From NCBI GenBank assembly GCA_903896925.1, contig CAITZM010000167.1:1-54284 (forward strand): a stretch of DNA of 54,284 nucleotides, given 5' to 3'. The translations under genes and the position numbers were made by a program. Origin of the DNA: an uncultured Lentisphaerota bacterium (GTDB lineage: Bacteria > Verrucomicrobiota > Kiritimatiellia > CAIQIC01). Positions within the stretch are counted from its first letter, which is position 1. Each line of letters begins with the position of its first letter. The notes under the pieces were generated by a model. It made no database searches. It worked only from the letters and a program-made list of their open reading frames with translations, and was not told where the DNA came from. Below are positions 40,281 to 49,094 of the stretch, in pieces.

Positions 40281-43040
40281 TTACTCCAACCCCGCCTGCG
40301 CGGCGCAACGGCGCGCGGCGGCGGCGCTGGCGGCGCGGCTGTCGTCCGGCACGGCGCACCACAGCAGCGGCGTCGGCGAAGCCTGCCACGTCGCGCCGGG
40401 TGCGAGGAGCACATCGGCCGGCTCGCGCACATCGGAGTGGAACGAGGCCGGTCCGTCCTTCCAGAAAAAGCCCTGCAACCGGCTGCCGGCCGGCAGCCAG
40501 CACGCGATGGCGCGGTGCTGCGCGCGGTCGGCCCAACCGGCGAGCGCCTGATAATATTGGGGCACCTCGCACAGCGGCTCGATCTGCGCGACGTCGCCGG
40601 TGGTCAGCGGCGTGCAATAGTGGAACAGTGCGCCAAGCCGCCACGGCTGCGCCGACGTGTTCGCCACGCTCACACCCTCGCTCGCCAGCCACCCGCCGTT
40701 TTTCGGGATCCAGTAGCGCATCGTGGCGCGGGCCGGCAGCACGCCGCCGAAGGCGAACTCCATCTCGACCGCCGTCATCAGCGCGTTTTCGCGCAGGGAA
40801 ACGATGCGCGCGGACTGCGGGTGCGTCCATGAGTTTTTCTCGCCGGCTTGTTGATGCAGCGTCGGGAAAAGGTTGGCGATGGGCCGGCCGTCGAGCGCGA
40901 GCTGCCATGCATGCCCGCCCTGCGGCCCGCTGAGCGCCAGGCGACCGGCGCTGTTGGTGACGTGCAGCGGCGTGGCGGGGCGCGCGACGAGATCTTTCTG
41001 CCAGGCTTCCGGCACGACAGGTTCCGCGAGCTTCAACGGCACGAATCCGCCCGCGCTGTGCCGCGCATAAACTTCCGCGTTCACCCGCGTCGCCGCCTCG
41101 GTGATGAGCGGATAGGGCTCATCGTTGCCGTTGATCAGGCCGTAGTTGCTGTCCTCCGGAAAGCTCGCGGAAATGCCCAGCGCGGGCTCGTCGAGCCACA
41201 TGAAGTAGCTGGAGCCGACGACATACGGCAGGCGGAACAGGAAGTCCTGGTAATGCGCGAAACATTTCGCGCGCTGCTCCTGCGTATCCACGCGCATCCC
41301 TGCGCCGTGGCGCGAGGGCAGCCCCGCGTCGAGCGCCGGGCAGCTCCACTCCGTCACCGCGAGCGGCCGGCCGGCCTTCTGCTGCCAGTCGCGGACCTTG
41401 ACGAATTCCTTCTCCGGCACGCCGCGCTCGATGTCGAGAAACGGATAGATGTTCACCGTGACCACGTCGCAATATGTCCCGGCGATGTCCCAGATGTCCG
41501 GCGCGCTGCCCGCGAAGCGGCAGCCGAAGAGCAGGTGGTGCGGGTCGTGGCGGCGGATGGCGGCGGCGCAGGTTGCAAAATATTTTTCCGCGACCAGCCG
41601 CGCCCACGCCTGCGCCAGCCGTTCGCCCAGCTCACCGCGCGCCGGGCGCGGCGTCACATCGGCGGCGAGCGCGGCGTAGTCGCCGAACGCCGTGCCGTAC
41701 TCCGCGTTGAACCTGTCGATGCCGCCAAGTTCCTTCTGCAGCAAGGCGATCCACGCCTGCTTGCCCGCGTGGTCCGCCGGTTTTTTCCACGCCTCGGGGA
41801 ACAGCCCGTCCGGCTTCCAGGTTTTGCCGAGCCACTCGAGCTCGTTGTCGAAAAAGTAGCCCAGCAGCCACGGGTCACCCTTGTTCGGCGCGCACTGGCG
41901 GCGCGCGACCAGGTCGCAGTGCCGCGCCCAGTCGGGGCTGAACACGTTCGGGAAACCGGTCCACGTGGTGCGCGGACAGATATCGTCGCGCCCGGCGAAC
42001 GAGCTGCCGAGCGAGAGGAACTCGATGTGCGGCAGACCCTGGTGCCGCAGCGCGGGCGAGTTGCCGGCGGCGAGCGTATTGAAACCCCATGCTTTCAAGC
42101 GGCGCAGCGCTTCCCCCGCCCAGTTCGTCTCGCTGCCGTATTTCTGCTGCGCCACGCGACCGTAGGGCGCGTAGCCCAGCTTCTCGCACCCGTGCCCGTG
42201 ATAGCTCACGTGATCGGTGCCGACCCAGTAGAATCCGCGGCCGTTCGGATCCACCAGCCACCAGCGGTCGCCGATTTTTTCGGTGCGGAAAAAACCCGTC
42301 GCCGCGCCGTGCACCCCCGGCGCGCCGGACGCGTCGTACTTCGGGAAGCCCGTCGTGCCCGCCGCCGGCGGCAGCGGCTGCGCGCTGCTCGCGCGGAAGG
42401 CCGTGAAGCGCGCCGCGAAACACGGCGACGCCAGCGCCGGTGCGCCGGCGGTCACCGCGCGGCGATCGAAGGCGTATCCGAGACGGGAGCAGATCTTCCC
42501 GGTGTCATCGCTGAGCGTGCCGCTGATGCCGCCCGCTTTCAGTTCGACACGCAACCGATAGGCGCGACCAAATTCCCACGCGAAATTGCCGCCCTCGCCG
42601 GCGGTCTGCTTCAGCCGGTTGGCGCCCTCGACGTGCGCCAACCAGTGGCCGTCGAGGCATTCGCCCAGCTCGACGAAATGGCGGTTCCCGTTTTGGGCCG
42701 GCGCCTCGCAGAGCGCGAGGTGCCAGTAATTTTGGTCGTCGAGCCGGATGACCAGCGCGGCCACCGCCCAGCCGGCCGGCGTGACGCGCCGCTCGACCTG
42801 CACCGTGACCTCCGCGGTGACATCCGCGCCCGCGGCGAGTTGGGTGGGAAAGGCCAGCGCGCGTTCCGCGCCGCCACGGAAGTGCACCGCGTTTTGCCGC
42901 ACCTCCCAATCGATGGACTGCGCCTCCCAGCCCGGGACGAAGCCGGTCGCATCCGTCGCCGTGAAAGACTCCGTCACCTCGGCCGCCCTGCCTTCGTGAG
43001 CAAACACCAGCACCGCCACCGCGAGCAAAAGTTTTTTCAT
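40281..43040 (-). CDS. Secreted clan GH-A glycoside hydrolase (agarase-like)
   Basis: 919 residues; start MKKLLLAVAVLVFAHEGRA gives a signal peptide. Residues about 22-215 form a concanavalin-type beta-sandwich (SFTATDATGFVPGWEAQSIDWEV...NYWHLALCEAP). The TIM barrel begins near 240 (FFRTEKIGDRWWLVDPNGRGFYWVGTDHVSYHG). The acid/base is probably Glu400 (YFFDNELEWLG) and the nucleophile Glu564 (LAVTEWSCPALD), which fits clan GH-A. The start of the barrel is typical of agarase-like (GH50/GH86-related) enzymes. A C-terminal beta domain covers about 690-919. Extracellular or periplasmic glycan cleavage is expected. The substrate is uncertain: agarose, porphyran-like or plant glycans are all possible. 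Confidence 0.82.
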   Translation of the reverse strand: MKKLLLAVAVLVFAHEGRAAEVTESFTATDATGFVPGWEAQSIDWEVRQNAVHFRGGAERALAFPTQLAAGADVTAEVTVQVERRVTPAGWAVAALVIRLDDQNYWHLALCEAPAQNGNRHFVELGECLDGHWLAHVEGANRLKQTAGEGGNFAWEFGRAYRLRVELKAGGISGTLSDDTGKICSRLGYAFDRRAVTAGAPALASPCFAARFTAFRASSAQPLPPAAGTTGFPKYDASGAPGVHGAATGFFRTEKIGDRWWLVDPNGRGFYWVGTDHVSYHGHGCEKLGYAPYGRVAQQKYGSETNWAGEALRRLKAWGFNTLAAGNSPALRHQGLPHIEFLSLGSSFAGRDDICPRTTWTGFPNVFSPDWARHCDLVARRQCAPNKGDPWLLGYFFDNELEWLGKTWKPDGLFPEAWKKPADHAGKQAWIALLQKELGGIDRFNAEYGTAFGDYAALAADVTPRPARGELGERLAQAWARLVAEKYFATCAAAIRRHDPHHLLFGCRFAGSAPDIWDIAGTYCDVVTVNIYPFLDIERGVPEKEFVKVRDWQQKAGRPLAVTEWSCPALDAGLPSRHGAGMRVDTQEQRAKCFAHYQDFLFRLPYVVGSSYFMWLDEPALGISASFPEDSNYGLINGNDEPYPLITEAATRVNAEVYARHSAGGFVPLKLAEPVVPEAWQKDLVARPATPLHVTNSAGRLALSGPQGGHAWQLALDGRPIANLFPTLHQQAGEKNSWTHPQSARIVSLRENALMTAVEMEFAFGGVLPARATMRYWIPKNGGWLASEGVSVANTSAQPWRLGALFHYCTPLTTGDVAQIEPLCEVPQYYQALAGWADRAQHRAIACWLPAGSRLQGFFWKDGPASFHSDVREPADVLLAPGATWQASPTPLLWCAVPDDSRAASAAAARRCAAQAGLE

Positions 43041-43159
43041 GTGCGCGATAGTGCCACCCGCCGCACACCAACGCAAACCCGCGCTGCGTTCACGGAAAGG
43101 TGTAACTTCCGCGCGGCCGGCGGCGTAGTGGCAGGCGAACAGAGGACCACAAACCAACC

Positions 43160-44176
43160 ATGAAAACGATCGGCTATGTGACGCTTGGGCTGGCACCCCT
43201 GCTGGCGGCGGCGGCCACTACCAACCCGGTGTGTACGCCCGGCACGCAGGCCTGCACGCTCCAGGTCGGCGCCTGGACGCGGCACTACAGCGTGCATGTC
43301 CCGCCGGGCTACGACGGGAAAAAGCCGCTGCCGGTGGTCGTCATGCTCCACGGCGGCGGCGGCACGGGCAGGGGTGCGGCGGAGGAAACCGGCTGGGACG
43401 CAAAAGCCGACCGGGAAAACTTCCTCGCCGTCTTTCCCGACGCGCTGGCGCGCGATCCCGCCAAGCCCGGGAGCTTCAGCCGCAACCCACAGCTTTGGAA
43501 CGACGGCTCCGACCGTTTTTATCCCGGGCAGCAGACGCCCGACGATGTCACCTTCCTCAACGCGGTGCTGGAGGAATTGCTGGCGAAGTTCAGCGTGGAT
43601 CGGCAGCGGATTTTCGTCGCGGGGTTTTCCAACGGCGCTTCGATGGCCTTCCGCTTCGGCGCAGCGGCGGCGCGGCGCCTCGCCGCCATCGCGCCGGTCG
43701 CCGGCGCGTGCTGGCTGGAACCGCTGACGGTGGAGCGACCGCTGCCGCTGTGCTACCTCACCGGCACGGCGGACCCGCTGAACCTGCTTGAAGGTGGCGT
43801 ACCGAAGCTGGCGTTCGGCGCCAGCGACAAGGTCCGCGCCAAGCCCAAGCCGCCCGTGCGCGACTCGCTCCTGAAGTGGGCCAAAGCCATCGGCTGTCCC
43901 GTGACGCCGGCGAAAACCAACGAGACCAACGGCGTCCGCACCGAGACCTTTGGCTCCGGCCGGGAGCGTGCAGAAATTATTTTTGTGACCGTCGCCGATC
44001 AGGGCCACACCTGGGCCGGCGGCAAGAGCCTGCTGCCGGAACGCTGGGTTGGCAAGACGAGCAGCAAGCTCAACGCCACCGACTTCATCTGGAATTTTTT
44101 CAAGCAGCATCCTGCCCTGCTCCCGGCCCAGGCATGCCATGAAATTCCGCCACCTGCGGCTGACCGGGCCAAGTAG
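43160..44176 (+). CDS. Secreted PHB depolymerase/CE1-like esterase
   Basis: 338 residues with a short signal peptide (MKTIGYVTLGLAPLLAAAA). The alpha/beta-hydrolase core is visible: RHYSVHVPPGYDGKKPLPVVVMLHGGGG (oxyanion hole HGGGG), nucleophile Ser157 in GFSNGASM, Asp in TGTADPLN and His in QGHTWAGG. These make a full catalytic triad. The LpqC/PHB-depolymerase family includes feruloyl and acetyl xylan esterases, which suits the GH10 xylanase encoded 2.8 kb away. It could also act on polyhydroxybutyrate oligomers. Divergent from the agarase-like gene, with 119 bases shared as promoter region. Confidence 0.86.
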   Translation: MKTIGYVTLGLAPLLAAAATTNPVCTPGTQACTLQVGAWTRHYSVHVPPGYDGKKPLPVVVMLHGGGGTGRGAAEETGWDAKADRENFLAVFPDALARDPAKPGSFSRNPQLWNDGSDRFYPGQQTPDDVTFLNAVLEELLAKFSVDRQRIFVAGFSNGASMAFRFGAAAARRLAAIAPVAGACWLEPLTVERPLPLCYLTGTADPLNLLEGGVPKLAFGASDKVRAKPKPPVRDSLLKWAKAIGCPVTPAKTNETNGVRTETFGSGRERAEIIFVTVADQGHTWAGGKSLLPERWVGKTSSKLNATDFIWNFFKQHPALLPAQACHEIPPPAADRAK

Positions 44177-44423
44177 GCTGCTCCCTGGCAACCGCGCGCT
44201 GCAGCCGACCCGCTGGACCTTTCTTCCGGCCAGCTTGCCGTGGAGAGCGCCGCCGGTGATAAGCTGATGCTCCGCAGCGGCCATGGCCTTTACAAGGAAA
44301 CTTGCGGCCTGTGGGAGCGGCTCCACAAGAAGCCGGCCAGAACAGCGGCACCGCGGGAAGCGCCAAAACAGCAAGAAAGGATTCGTTCCCCGCCGGATTC
44401 GCGCTATTCTGTACGCCGTAAGG
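44177..44423. other. 247-base gap upstream of the second histidine kinase
   Basis: No gene: the frame that continues from 44283 into the kinase crosses a GTGGGAGCGGCTCCACAAG hairpin (about 44316-44334). The kinase promoter should lie here but no clear boxes are visible. Confidence 0.4.
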
Positions 44424-46280
44424 ATGAAACCCGAAGAAAAACTACCGGAACCGCCCACAGCTGGCACGCAGCATGAACTTTTGCTGCAAGCCATCTGGGA
44501 TCACAGCCTAGATGCCCTCCTGCTGACCGCGCCGGACGGCCGCATCTTGGCGGCGAACCCCGCCGCCTGCACCCTGTTCGGCCGCCCCGAGGCGGACCTC
44601 TGCCGCCTCGGCCGCAACGGGCTGCTGGATCTCAACGACCCCCATCTGGCCGACGCCTTGACGGAACGGGAACATACCGGCCAAGTCCGCCGGGAACTGA
44701 CGTTTCTCCGCGCCGATGGCAGCCGCTTCTTCGGCGAGGTGACCAGCTCCGTGTTCACAGATGCCGACGGGCAGACCCGGACCAGCATGATCATCCGCGA
44801 CATCACCGGGCGCAAGCGCACAGCGGAGGAACTGCAGGAGAGCGAGGAGCAATACCGCAACCTCTTCGAGTACATGTTCAGCGGCTTCGTCCTGCTGGAA
44901 GTCCTGTTTGACGACGCCGGCAACCCGGTGGATCACCGGCTGCTCCAGGCCAATGCGGAGTTCGACCGGATGACGGGGCTGAAACGCAGCGAGGAGATCG
45001 GGCGGACCTCCGCCACGCTCGGTTTCAAGTGGCCCGCGGAGGTGGCCCAACGGTATTACCAGATCGCCCTCGGCGGCGAGCCGTTGCATTGGGAGCGCTT
45101 CAACGATTCCCTCCAGCGCTACTATGAGCTCCGTGTGTTCTCGCCCCGCCGGGGGCAGATCGCCGTGCTCTTCTCCGACATCACCGAGCGCAAGCAAACC
45201 GCCGCCGCCCTGCGGCAGAGCGAGGAGCGCCTGCGCCTGGTCATGGAGGCCACCCACGACGGCGTCTGGGATTGGAACCTCCAGTCCAATCTCGCGCACC
45301 TGAGTCCGCACTATTACGAACTGACCGGCTATCAGCCCGGTGAAGTCGTGCCCAACCTCGCCTTCTTCAAGCAACTTGTGCATCCGGACGATTTCCCGCT
45401 GCTGCTGGAGCGGATCACGGAGCACCTGCAAGGACGGACCGAGCAGAGCATTTTCGATTACCGCCTGGTGACCAAATCCGGGGCGATCCGCTGGGTGCTC
45501 AGCCGCGGCCGCGTGGTGGAACGCGATGGCGCCGGTACGGCGCTGCGGATGGTCGGCACCATCACCGACATCCCCGGGCGCAAGCAGGCCGAGGCCGAGC
45601 TGGCCGCCTCGCAAGCGGCGCTGCGCGAACTCGCGGCGCGCGTGCAGACGGCGCGCGAGGAGGAGCGGCGGCACATCGCCCGGCAGATCCACGACGAGCT
45701 GGGCCACGCCTTCACCGACCTCAAGCTCGACCTGGCCTGGCTCGACCGCCGGCTGGCGGAACGCAAGCTGACGCGCCGGACCAAGGCGCGCCAGAAGATC
45801 ACGGAGATGATCCAGCGTGTCGAGGCCGACCTGAACACGGCCCGCGCGCTTTCGACCAACCTCCGGCCGGCTATGCTCGATACGCTCGGCCTCGCGGCCA
45901 CGCTGGAGTGGGCGGTGGAACAGTTCGAACGCCGGACCCGCACCCCCTGCAGGCTGGACCTTCCCGCGCATTTTCCCCCGCTCGCCACCGACCGCGCGGC
46001 GGCGCTCTTCCGCGCCTTTCAGGAGATCCTGACCAATGTCACGCGCCATGCCAGCGCCACCGCCGTCCGCGTACGCCTGGCCGCGGCCGCCGGACAGGTG
46101 ACGCTGGAGGTGTCCGACAACGGGCGCGGCATCACCATGCAGGAGCGCGACGATCCGCACGCGATCGGCCTGCTCGGCCTCCGCGAGCGCGCGCTGGAAT
46201 TCGGCGGCACAGTGGAGATCGGCGGCTCGCCTGCCACGGGGACCCACATCCGCATCAGTATTCCCTCAGGTGTGCCATGA
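44424..46280 (+). CDS. Multi-PAS NarL-type sensor histidine kinase
   Basis: 618 residues from the ATG at 44424; no membrane segment, so cytoplasmic. Three PAS/PAC modules are visible: about 25-130 (IWDHSLDALLLTAPDGRILAANPAA), 145-260 (QYRNLFEYMFSGFVLLEV), and 270-395 (RLRLVMEATHDGVWDWNLQS...HPDDFPLLLERI). The HisKA_3 dimerisation part has His423 in ERRHIARQIHDELGHAFTDLKLDL. The HATPase_c domain ends the protein (EILTNVTRHASATAVRV, VSDNGRGI, GLLGLRERAL). It overlaps the downstream regulator gene by four bases. The stimulus may be redox or small-molecule sensed through PAS; no heme or flavin motif is evident. Confidence 0.92.
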   Translation: MKPEEKLPEPPTAGTQHELLLQAIWDHSLDALLLTAPDGRILAANPAACTLFGRPEADLCRLGRNGLLDLNDPHLADALTEREHTGQVRRELTFLRADGSRFFGEVTSSVFTDADGQTRTSMIIRDITGRKRTAEELQESEEQYRNLFEYMFSGFVLLEVLFDDAGNPVDHRLLQANAEFDRMTGLKRSEEIGRTSATLGFKWPAEVAQRYYQIALGGEPLHWERFNDSLQRYYELRVFSPRRGQIAVLFSDITERKQTAAALRQSEERLRLVMEATHDGVWDWNLQSNLAHLSPHYYELTGYQPGEVVPNLAFFKQLVHPDDFPLLLERITEHLQGRTEQSIFDYRLVTKSGAIRWVLSRGRVVERDGAGTALRMVGTITDIPGRKQAEAELAASQAALRELAARVQTAREEERRHIARQIHDELGHAFTDLKLDLAWLDRRLAERKLTRRTKARQKITEMIQRVEADLNTARALSTNLRPAMLDTLGLAATLEWAVEQFERRTRTPCRLDLPAHFPPLATDRAAALFRAFQEILTNVTRHASATAVRVRLAAAAGQVTLEVSDNGRGITMQERDDPHAIGLLGLRERALEFGGTVEIGGSPATGTHIRISIPSGVP

Positions 46281-46933
46281 TCAAAAACAACAAGCTTTGG
46301 CCGGTCCGCATCCTGATCACCGACGACCACGCCATCACGCGGCTCGGCATCCGCCAGCTCTTGCAGGAGGCCTTTCCACGCGGGGAGTTCGGCGAGGCCG
46401 GCGATGTCGCCGGAACGATGAGGGAAATCGCCAGCGGGAGCTGGGACCTGCTGATTCTCGATGTGTCGCTGCCGGACCGGGACGGCCTCGACGCGCTGCG
46501 CGAAATCAAGGACCGCTATCCTCGGCTGCCGGTGCTGATCTACAGCGTCCATCCCGAGGACCAGTTTGCGCTGCGCGCGATCCACCTGGGCGCGGCCGGC
46601 TACCTGGCCAAGGAACGCGCCCCGGAAGAGCTGGCCAACGCCGTGCGCACGGTGGTGACGGGCGGCACCTACATCACGGCGGCCATGGCCACATGCGTGC
46701 GCCAGGCGCCCAACGGGCTCGCCACCCAACAGCCGCACGAGCAACTCTCCACCCGGGAGTTTGCCGTATTGCGCCTGATCGCCGCCGGGCTGAGCGGCAA
46801 GGCGATCGCCGCGCAGCTCAACCTCAGCCAGAAGACCGTCAGCACCTACCGCAGCCGCATCCTGGCCAAGCTGAATTTCGTCACCACCGCCGACCTTGTC
46901 CAATACGCCCTCGCCCATCAACTGGTGACCTGA
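46277..46933 (+). CDS. NarL/LuxR-family response regulator
   Basis: 218 residues; the start at 46277 overlaps the kinase stop (ATGA), so the two form a coupled pair. The receiver domain has D16, D17 and phospho-acceptor D62 (LILDVSLPDRDG), and the switch Lys in AAGYLAKERAPEEL. The C-terminal LuxR-type helix-turn-helix reads LSTREFAVLRLIAAGLSGKAIAAQLNLSQKTVSTYRSRILAKL. Should activate or repress sigma-70 promoters in response to the PAS kinase. Convergent with the xylanase gene, 61 bases away. Confidence 0.95.
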   Translation: MIKNNKLWPVRILITDDHAITRLGIRQLLQEAFPRGEFGEAGDVAGTMREIASGSWDLLILDVSLPDRDGLDALREIKDRYPRLPVLIYSVHPEDQFALRAIHLGAAGYLAKERAPEELANAVRTVVTGGTYITAAMATCVRQAPNGLATQQPHEQLSTREFAVLRLIAAGLSGKAIAAQLNLSQKTVSTYRSRILAKLNFVTTADLVQYALAHQLVT

Positions 46934-46994
46934 CGGCGCAGCAGCCGGATCGTTGGCCAAGCCCGGCGCCGTCTTGACAAGGCGGAAGGAACGC

Positions 46995-48728
46995 TCAGGG
47001 CAGCCGCAGCGTCACGGTCTTTTCCGCACAGGTTATCGGCAGTTCGACCTCTTGCGTCACGCTGTGGCCGGCGGCATCGCGGACGGTGACCGTATGCATA
47101 CCCCGGAAGACGCGCAGTTGAACGGTGCCGCCGGCTTCCGTCGTCGCGGTGGCCCGCGTCCACCAGGTCTCACGGAGCAGCTTGCGCAACGCTTCGTAGA
47201 CCGGCTTCGGCGTCATGTCCTTGCGCACCAAACCCGCCGGCGCGCCCTTCCAGGCGTTGCTGTCGCTGAAGTCCCACCAGGTGATCGCCTGCATCGCGGG
47301 ATGGCTGAAGAGCACGGTGTAGAGTTCCGCCACGTAGCGCGCCTGCGCCGCCTCGCCCTCGGGCGTCGAGACCCAGTTGGGCACCCATTCCTTTTCCGGC
47401 GCGTGCTGCGGCTCCGGGCCGCTGACGACCGTCATCTCGGTGAAGTGGAGCGGCCGGCCGAACGCGGCGAAACGTTCTACGATGGCCCACGCCTGCGACA
47501 ACGGCCACACCCCGCCATGCATGTGCGACTGGAGGCCGATGACGTCGGGCAGCGCGTTACGGTCGCGCAGACCGCGCAACAGGACCTCGTTTTCGGCGCC
47601 GGTGTTGAAATCGTTGTAGAGCAGCGTCGCGCCGCTCTGCCGGTTGGCCTCGCGCGCCCAGCCGAGCGCGGCGGCGACGACCGCCGCGGGGCCGTCGCGC
47701 TTGATCCACTGGCCCTCGCCGGTTTTGGGATAGTGCATCGCGCTGTTCGCCTCGTTGAGCACGTCCCAGTAACGGATGGTCTCGCGGTAGCGCGGGATGA
47801 GGTCGAGGACACGGGCGCGCAGCAGGGGGATCGCCGCGTCGGCATCCGCCGGCGCCCAGGCGGGCCACACCTCATGCCAGACCAGAGGATGGCCCTTGCA
47901 GGCGAGACCGCGCGCCTGGCACCAACGCGCCATTTTCCCCAGCTGCTCGTCGTGCGGCTGGCCGCGCCGGGGCTCGAAGGCGCCCCAATAGAACGGCAGC
48001 GTCGCATAATTCAACAGCGCAGCGAACTGCTCCCGGTAGGCGCGCTGCGCCGGCGAGGCATCGTCGGGCTTCAGTTCGAAGATGTTCGCCCCGAACAAAA
48101 AAGCGTGCCGCTGCTGCTCGATGCGCACCGTGGCGTTGGGGACCGGCCGGCCGGCGGCGTCGCGCACCTCGACGCGAAGGTCCGCCATGCGGTGCTGCCG
48201 GATGCGCGCCTCGATTTTTTCCGGCACAAGCGCCGCCTGGGCCGCGGCCAGCCGCGCGTCGATGCCGGCATCCTCCAGCTTGATGTCGCGCAGTTCGATC
48301 GTGCCCGCCTGCTGCCCGACCTGGAAGCGCAGGCCGAGGCTGCCCGCCGGCCAGTCGCGGTCCGTCACGCCGGACGCGCGATAGGTTTTCCACTCCGGGC
48401 CGAGCGTCGGGCTGCTGCCCACCACCACCGTATAGGGCAGGCCGTTCTGCTCCAGCAGCGCGCGGAGCGTGTTGCCGGCGGTCGCGCGCGCCTGGAAACT
48501 GAAATCGATCTTATGCCCGGCCGCCAGCGGCGCGGACAGCGTTTGGGAAATTTGCGTCAGATAAAACGGCTCGCTCGGCCGGCGGATGTCGAGGCGCAGC
48601 ACGCCGCCGGTCTGCGCGAACGAGGCGTTGTGTTGCTCCGCGTAGAACTTCCACTCGCCGCCGAGCAGATCGCCCGCCGCGGCGCGCCCGGCCAGCAACA
48701 GCAACAACCAACAGAAGCTTTTATTCAT
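46995..48728 (-). CDS. Secreted GH10 endo-1,4-beta-xylanase with N-terminal CBM
   Basis: 577 residues; start at 48728 after GAGGGG, signal peptide MNKSFCWLLLLLAGRAAAG. Residues about 25-160 resemble a CBM4/9/22-type beta-sandwich (PFYLTQISQTLSAPLAAGHKIDFSFQARA...FQVGQQAGTIELRDIKLED). The GH10 barrel has HPLVWHEVWP, acid/base Glu326 (WDVLNEANS) and nucleophile Glu431 (LHFTEMTVVS), plus ITWWDFSDSNAWKGAPAGLVR near the end. It cleaves xylan outside the cytoplasm. A perfect TTTCCAAG-type palindrome lies 45 bases upstream of the start. Confidence 0.95.
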   Translation of the reverse strand: MNKSFCWLLLLLAGRAAAGDLLGGEWKFYAEQHNASFAQTGGVLRLDIRRPSEPFYLTQISQTLSAPLAAGHKIDFSFQARATAGNTLRALLEQNGLPYTVVVGSSPTLGPEWKTYRASGVTDRDWPAGSLGLRFQVGQQAGTIELRDIKLEDAGIDARLAAAQAALVPEKIEARIRQHRMADLRVEVRDAAGRPVPNATVRIEQQRHAFLFGANIFELKPDDASPAQRAYREQFAALLNYATLPFYWGAFEPRRGQPHDEQLGKMARWCQARGLACKGHPLVWHEVWPAWAPADADAAIPLLRARVLDLIPRYRETIRYWDVLNEANSAMHYPKTGEGQWIKRDGPAAVVAAALGWAREANRQSGATLLYNDFNTGAENEVLLRGLRDRNALPDVIGLQSHMHGGVWPLSQAWAIVERFAAFGRPLHFTEMTVVSGPEPQHAPEKEWVPNWVSTPEGEAAQARYVAELYTVLFSHPAMQAITWWDFSDSNAWKGAPAGLVRKDMTPKPVYEALRKLLRETWWTRATATTEAGGTVQLRVFRGMHTVTVRDAAGHSVTQEVELPITCAEKTVTLRLP

Positions 48729-48773
48729 GTCTGCCCCTCATACACGACGCGGGAGCCTACCGTGGCACCCGGC

Positions 48774-48794
48774 CTTTTCCAAGACTTGGAAAAG
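48774..48794. promoter_or_regulatory. Perfect 21-base palindrome upstream of the xylanase
   Basis: Half-site CTTTTCCAAG, central A, then its reverse complement. It has the same half-sites as 5961-5981 (central C), 45 bases upstream of the xylanase start. Identical 10-base arms at two places 43 kb apart, both ahead of secreted polysaccharide-acting genes, make an operator plausible. Confidence 0.5.
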
Positions 48795-48892
48795 CTCGCG
48801 GGAAGGGTTCCGAACCTTGGGGGTTTTGTGCCAGGATTCCCTGGGGTTTGGAAACGGCGCGGCGACGCCGCGCCCTCCATGGGTGGTTCTGC

Positions 48893-48969
48893 TGTGGGCG
48901 GGGCTTTCCAGCTCCGCGCTTGCGCGTGTTGGGTTAGAGTTCGCGGGGCTGGAAAGCCCCGCCCACAAG
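48893..48969. repeat. Inverted pair of R2 repeats
   Basis: 48893-48918 is TGTGGGCGGGGCTTTCCAGC and on; 48940-48969 is its reverse-complement partner, TTCGCGGGGCTGGAAAGCCC continuing to CACAAG. Each arm is a hairpin, and the pair encloses about 21 bases. It gives the best preserved example of the R2 family in the window. Confidence 0.75.
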
Positions 48970-49070
48970 AAAGCAGCAGACTTTACCGGCGGCAGGCTTG
49001 CCTCGGCGTAATGCCTGGGCGAAGCTGGGAGTTCCGTCACTCCCGGCCAGCCGGACCGCTGCACCTTCGG

Positions 49071-49090
49071 TTTCCCAGCGGCTTGGAAAA
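49071..49090. repeat. TTTCCCAG...CTTGGAAAA element at the MATE gene end
   Basis: Imperfect palindrome ending four bases before the MATE stop on the minus strand. Its position argues that not all members of the TTTCCAA family are promoters' operators. Confidence 0.45.
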
Positions 49091-49094
49091 GCCG

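Larger units (their letters stand above)
48729..49094. other. 366-base gap between xylanase and MATE genes, several palindromes
   Basis: No gene. Contains the perfect palindrome at 48774-48794, two looser relatives (about 48812-48830 and 48838-48858), an inverted pair of R2 repeats (48893-48969), and a degenerate TTTCCCAG...CTTGGAAAA copy at 49071-49090 next to the MATE gene stop. The minus-strand promoter of the xylanase must lie in its first 100 bases. Confidence 0.55.

Noticed and set aside
46934..46975. Hairpin ACGGCGC...GCGCCGT between the NarL regulator and xylanase genes as a bidirectional terminator
   Set aside because: The stem is seven bases with a loop of more than 20, and no T tract follows on either strand.
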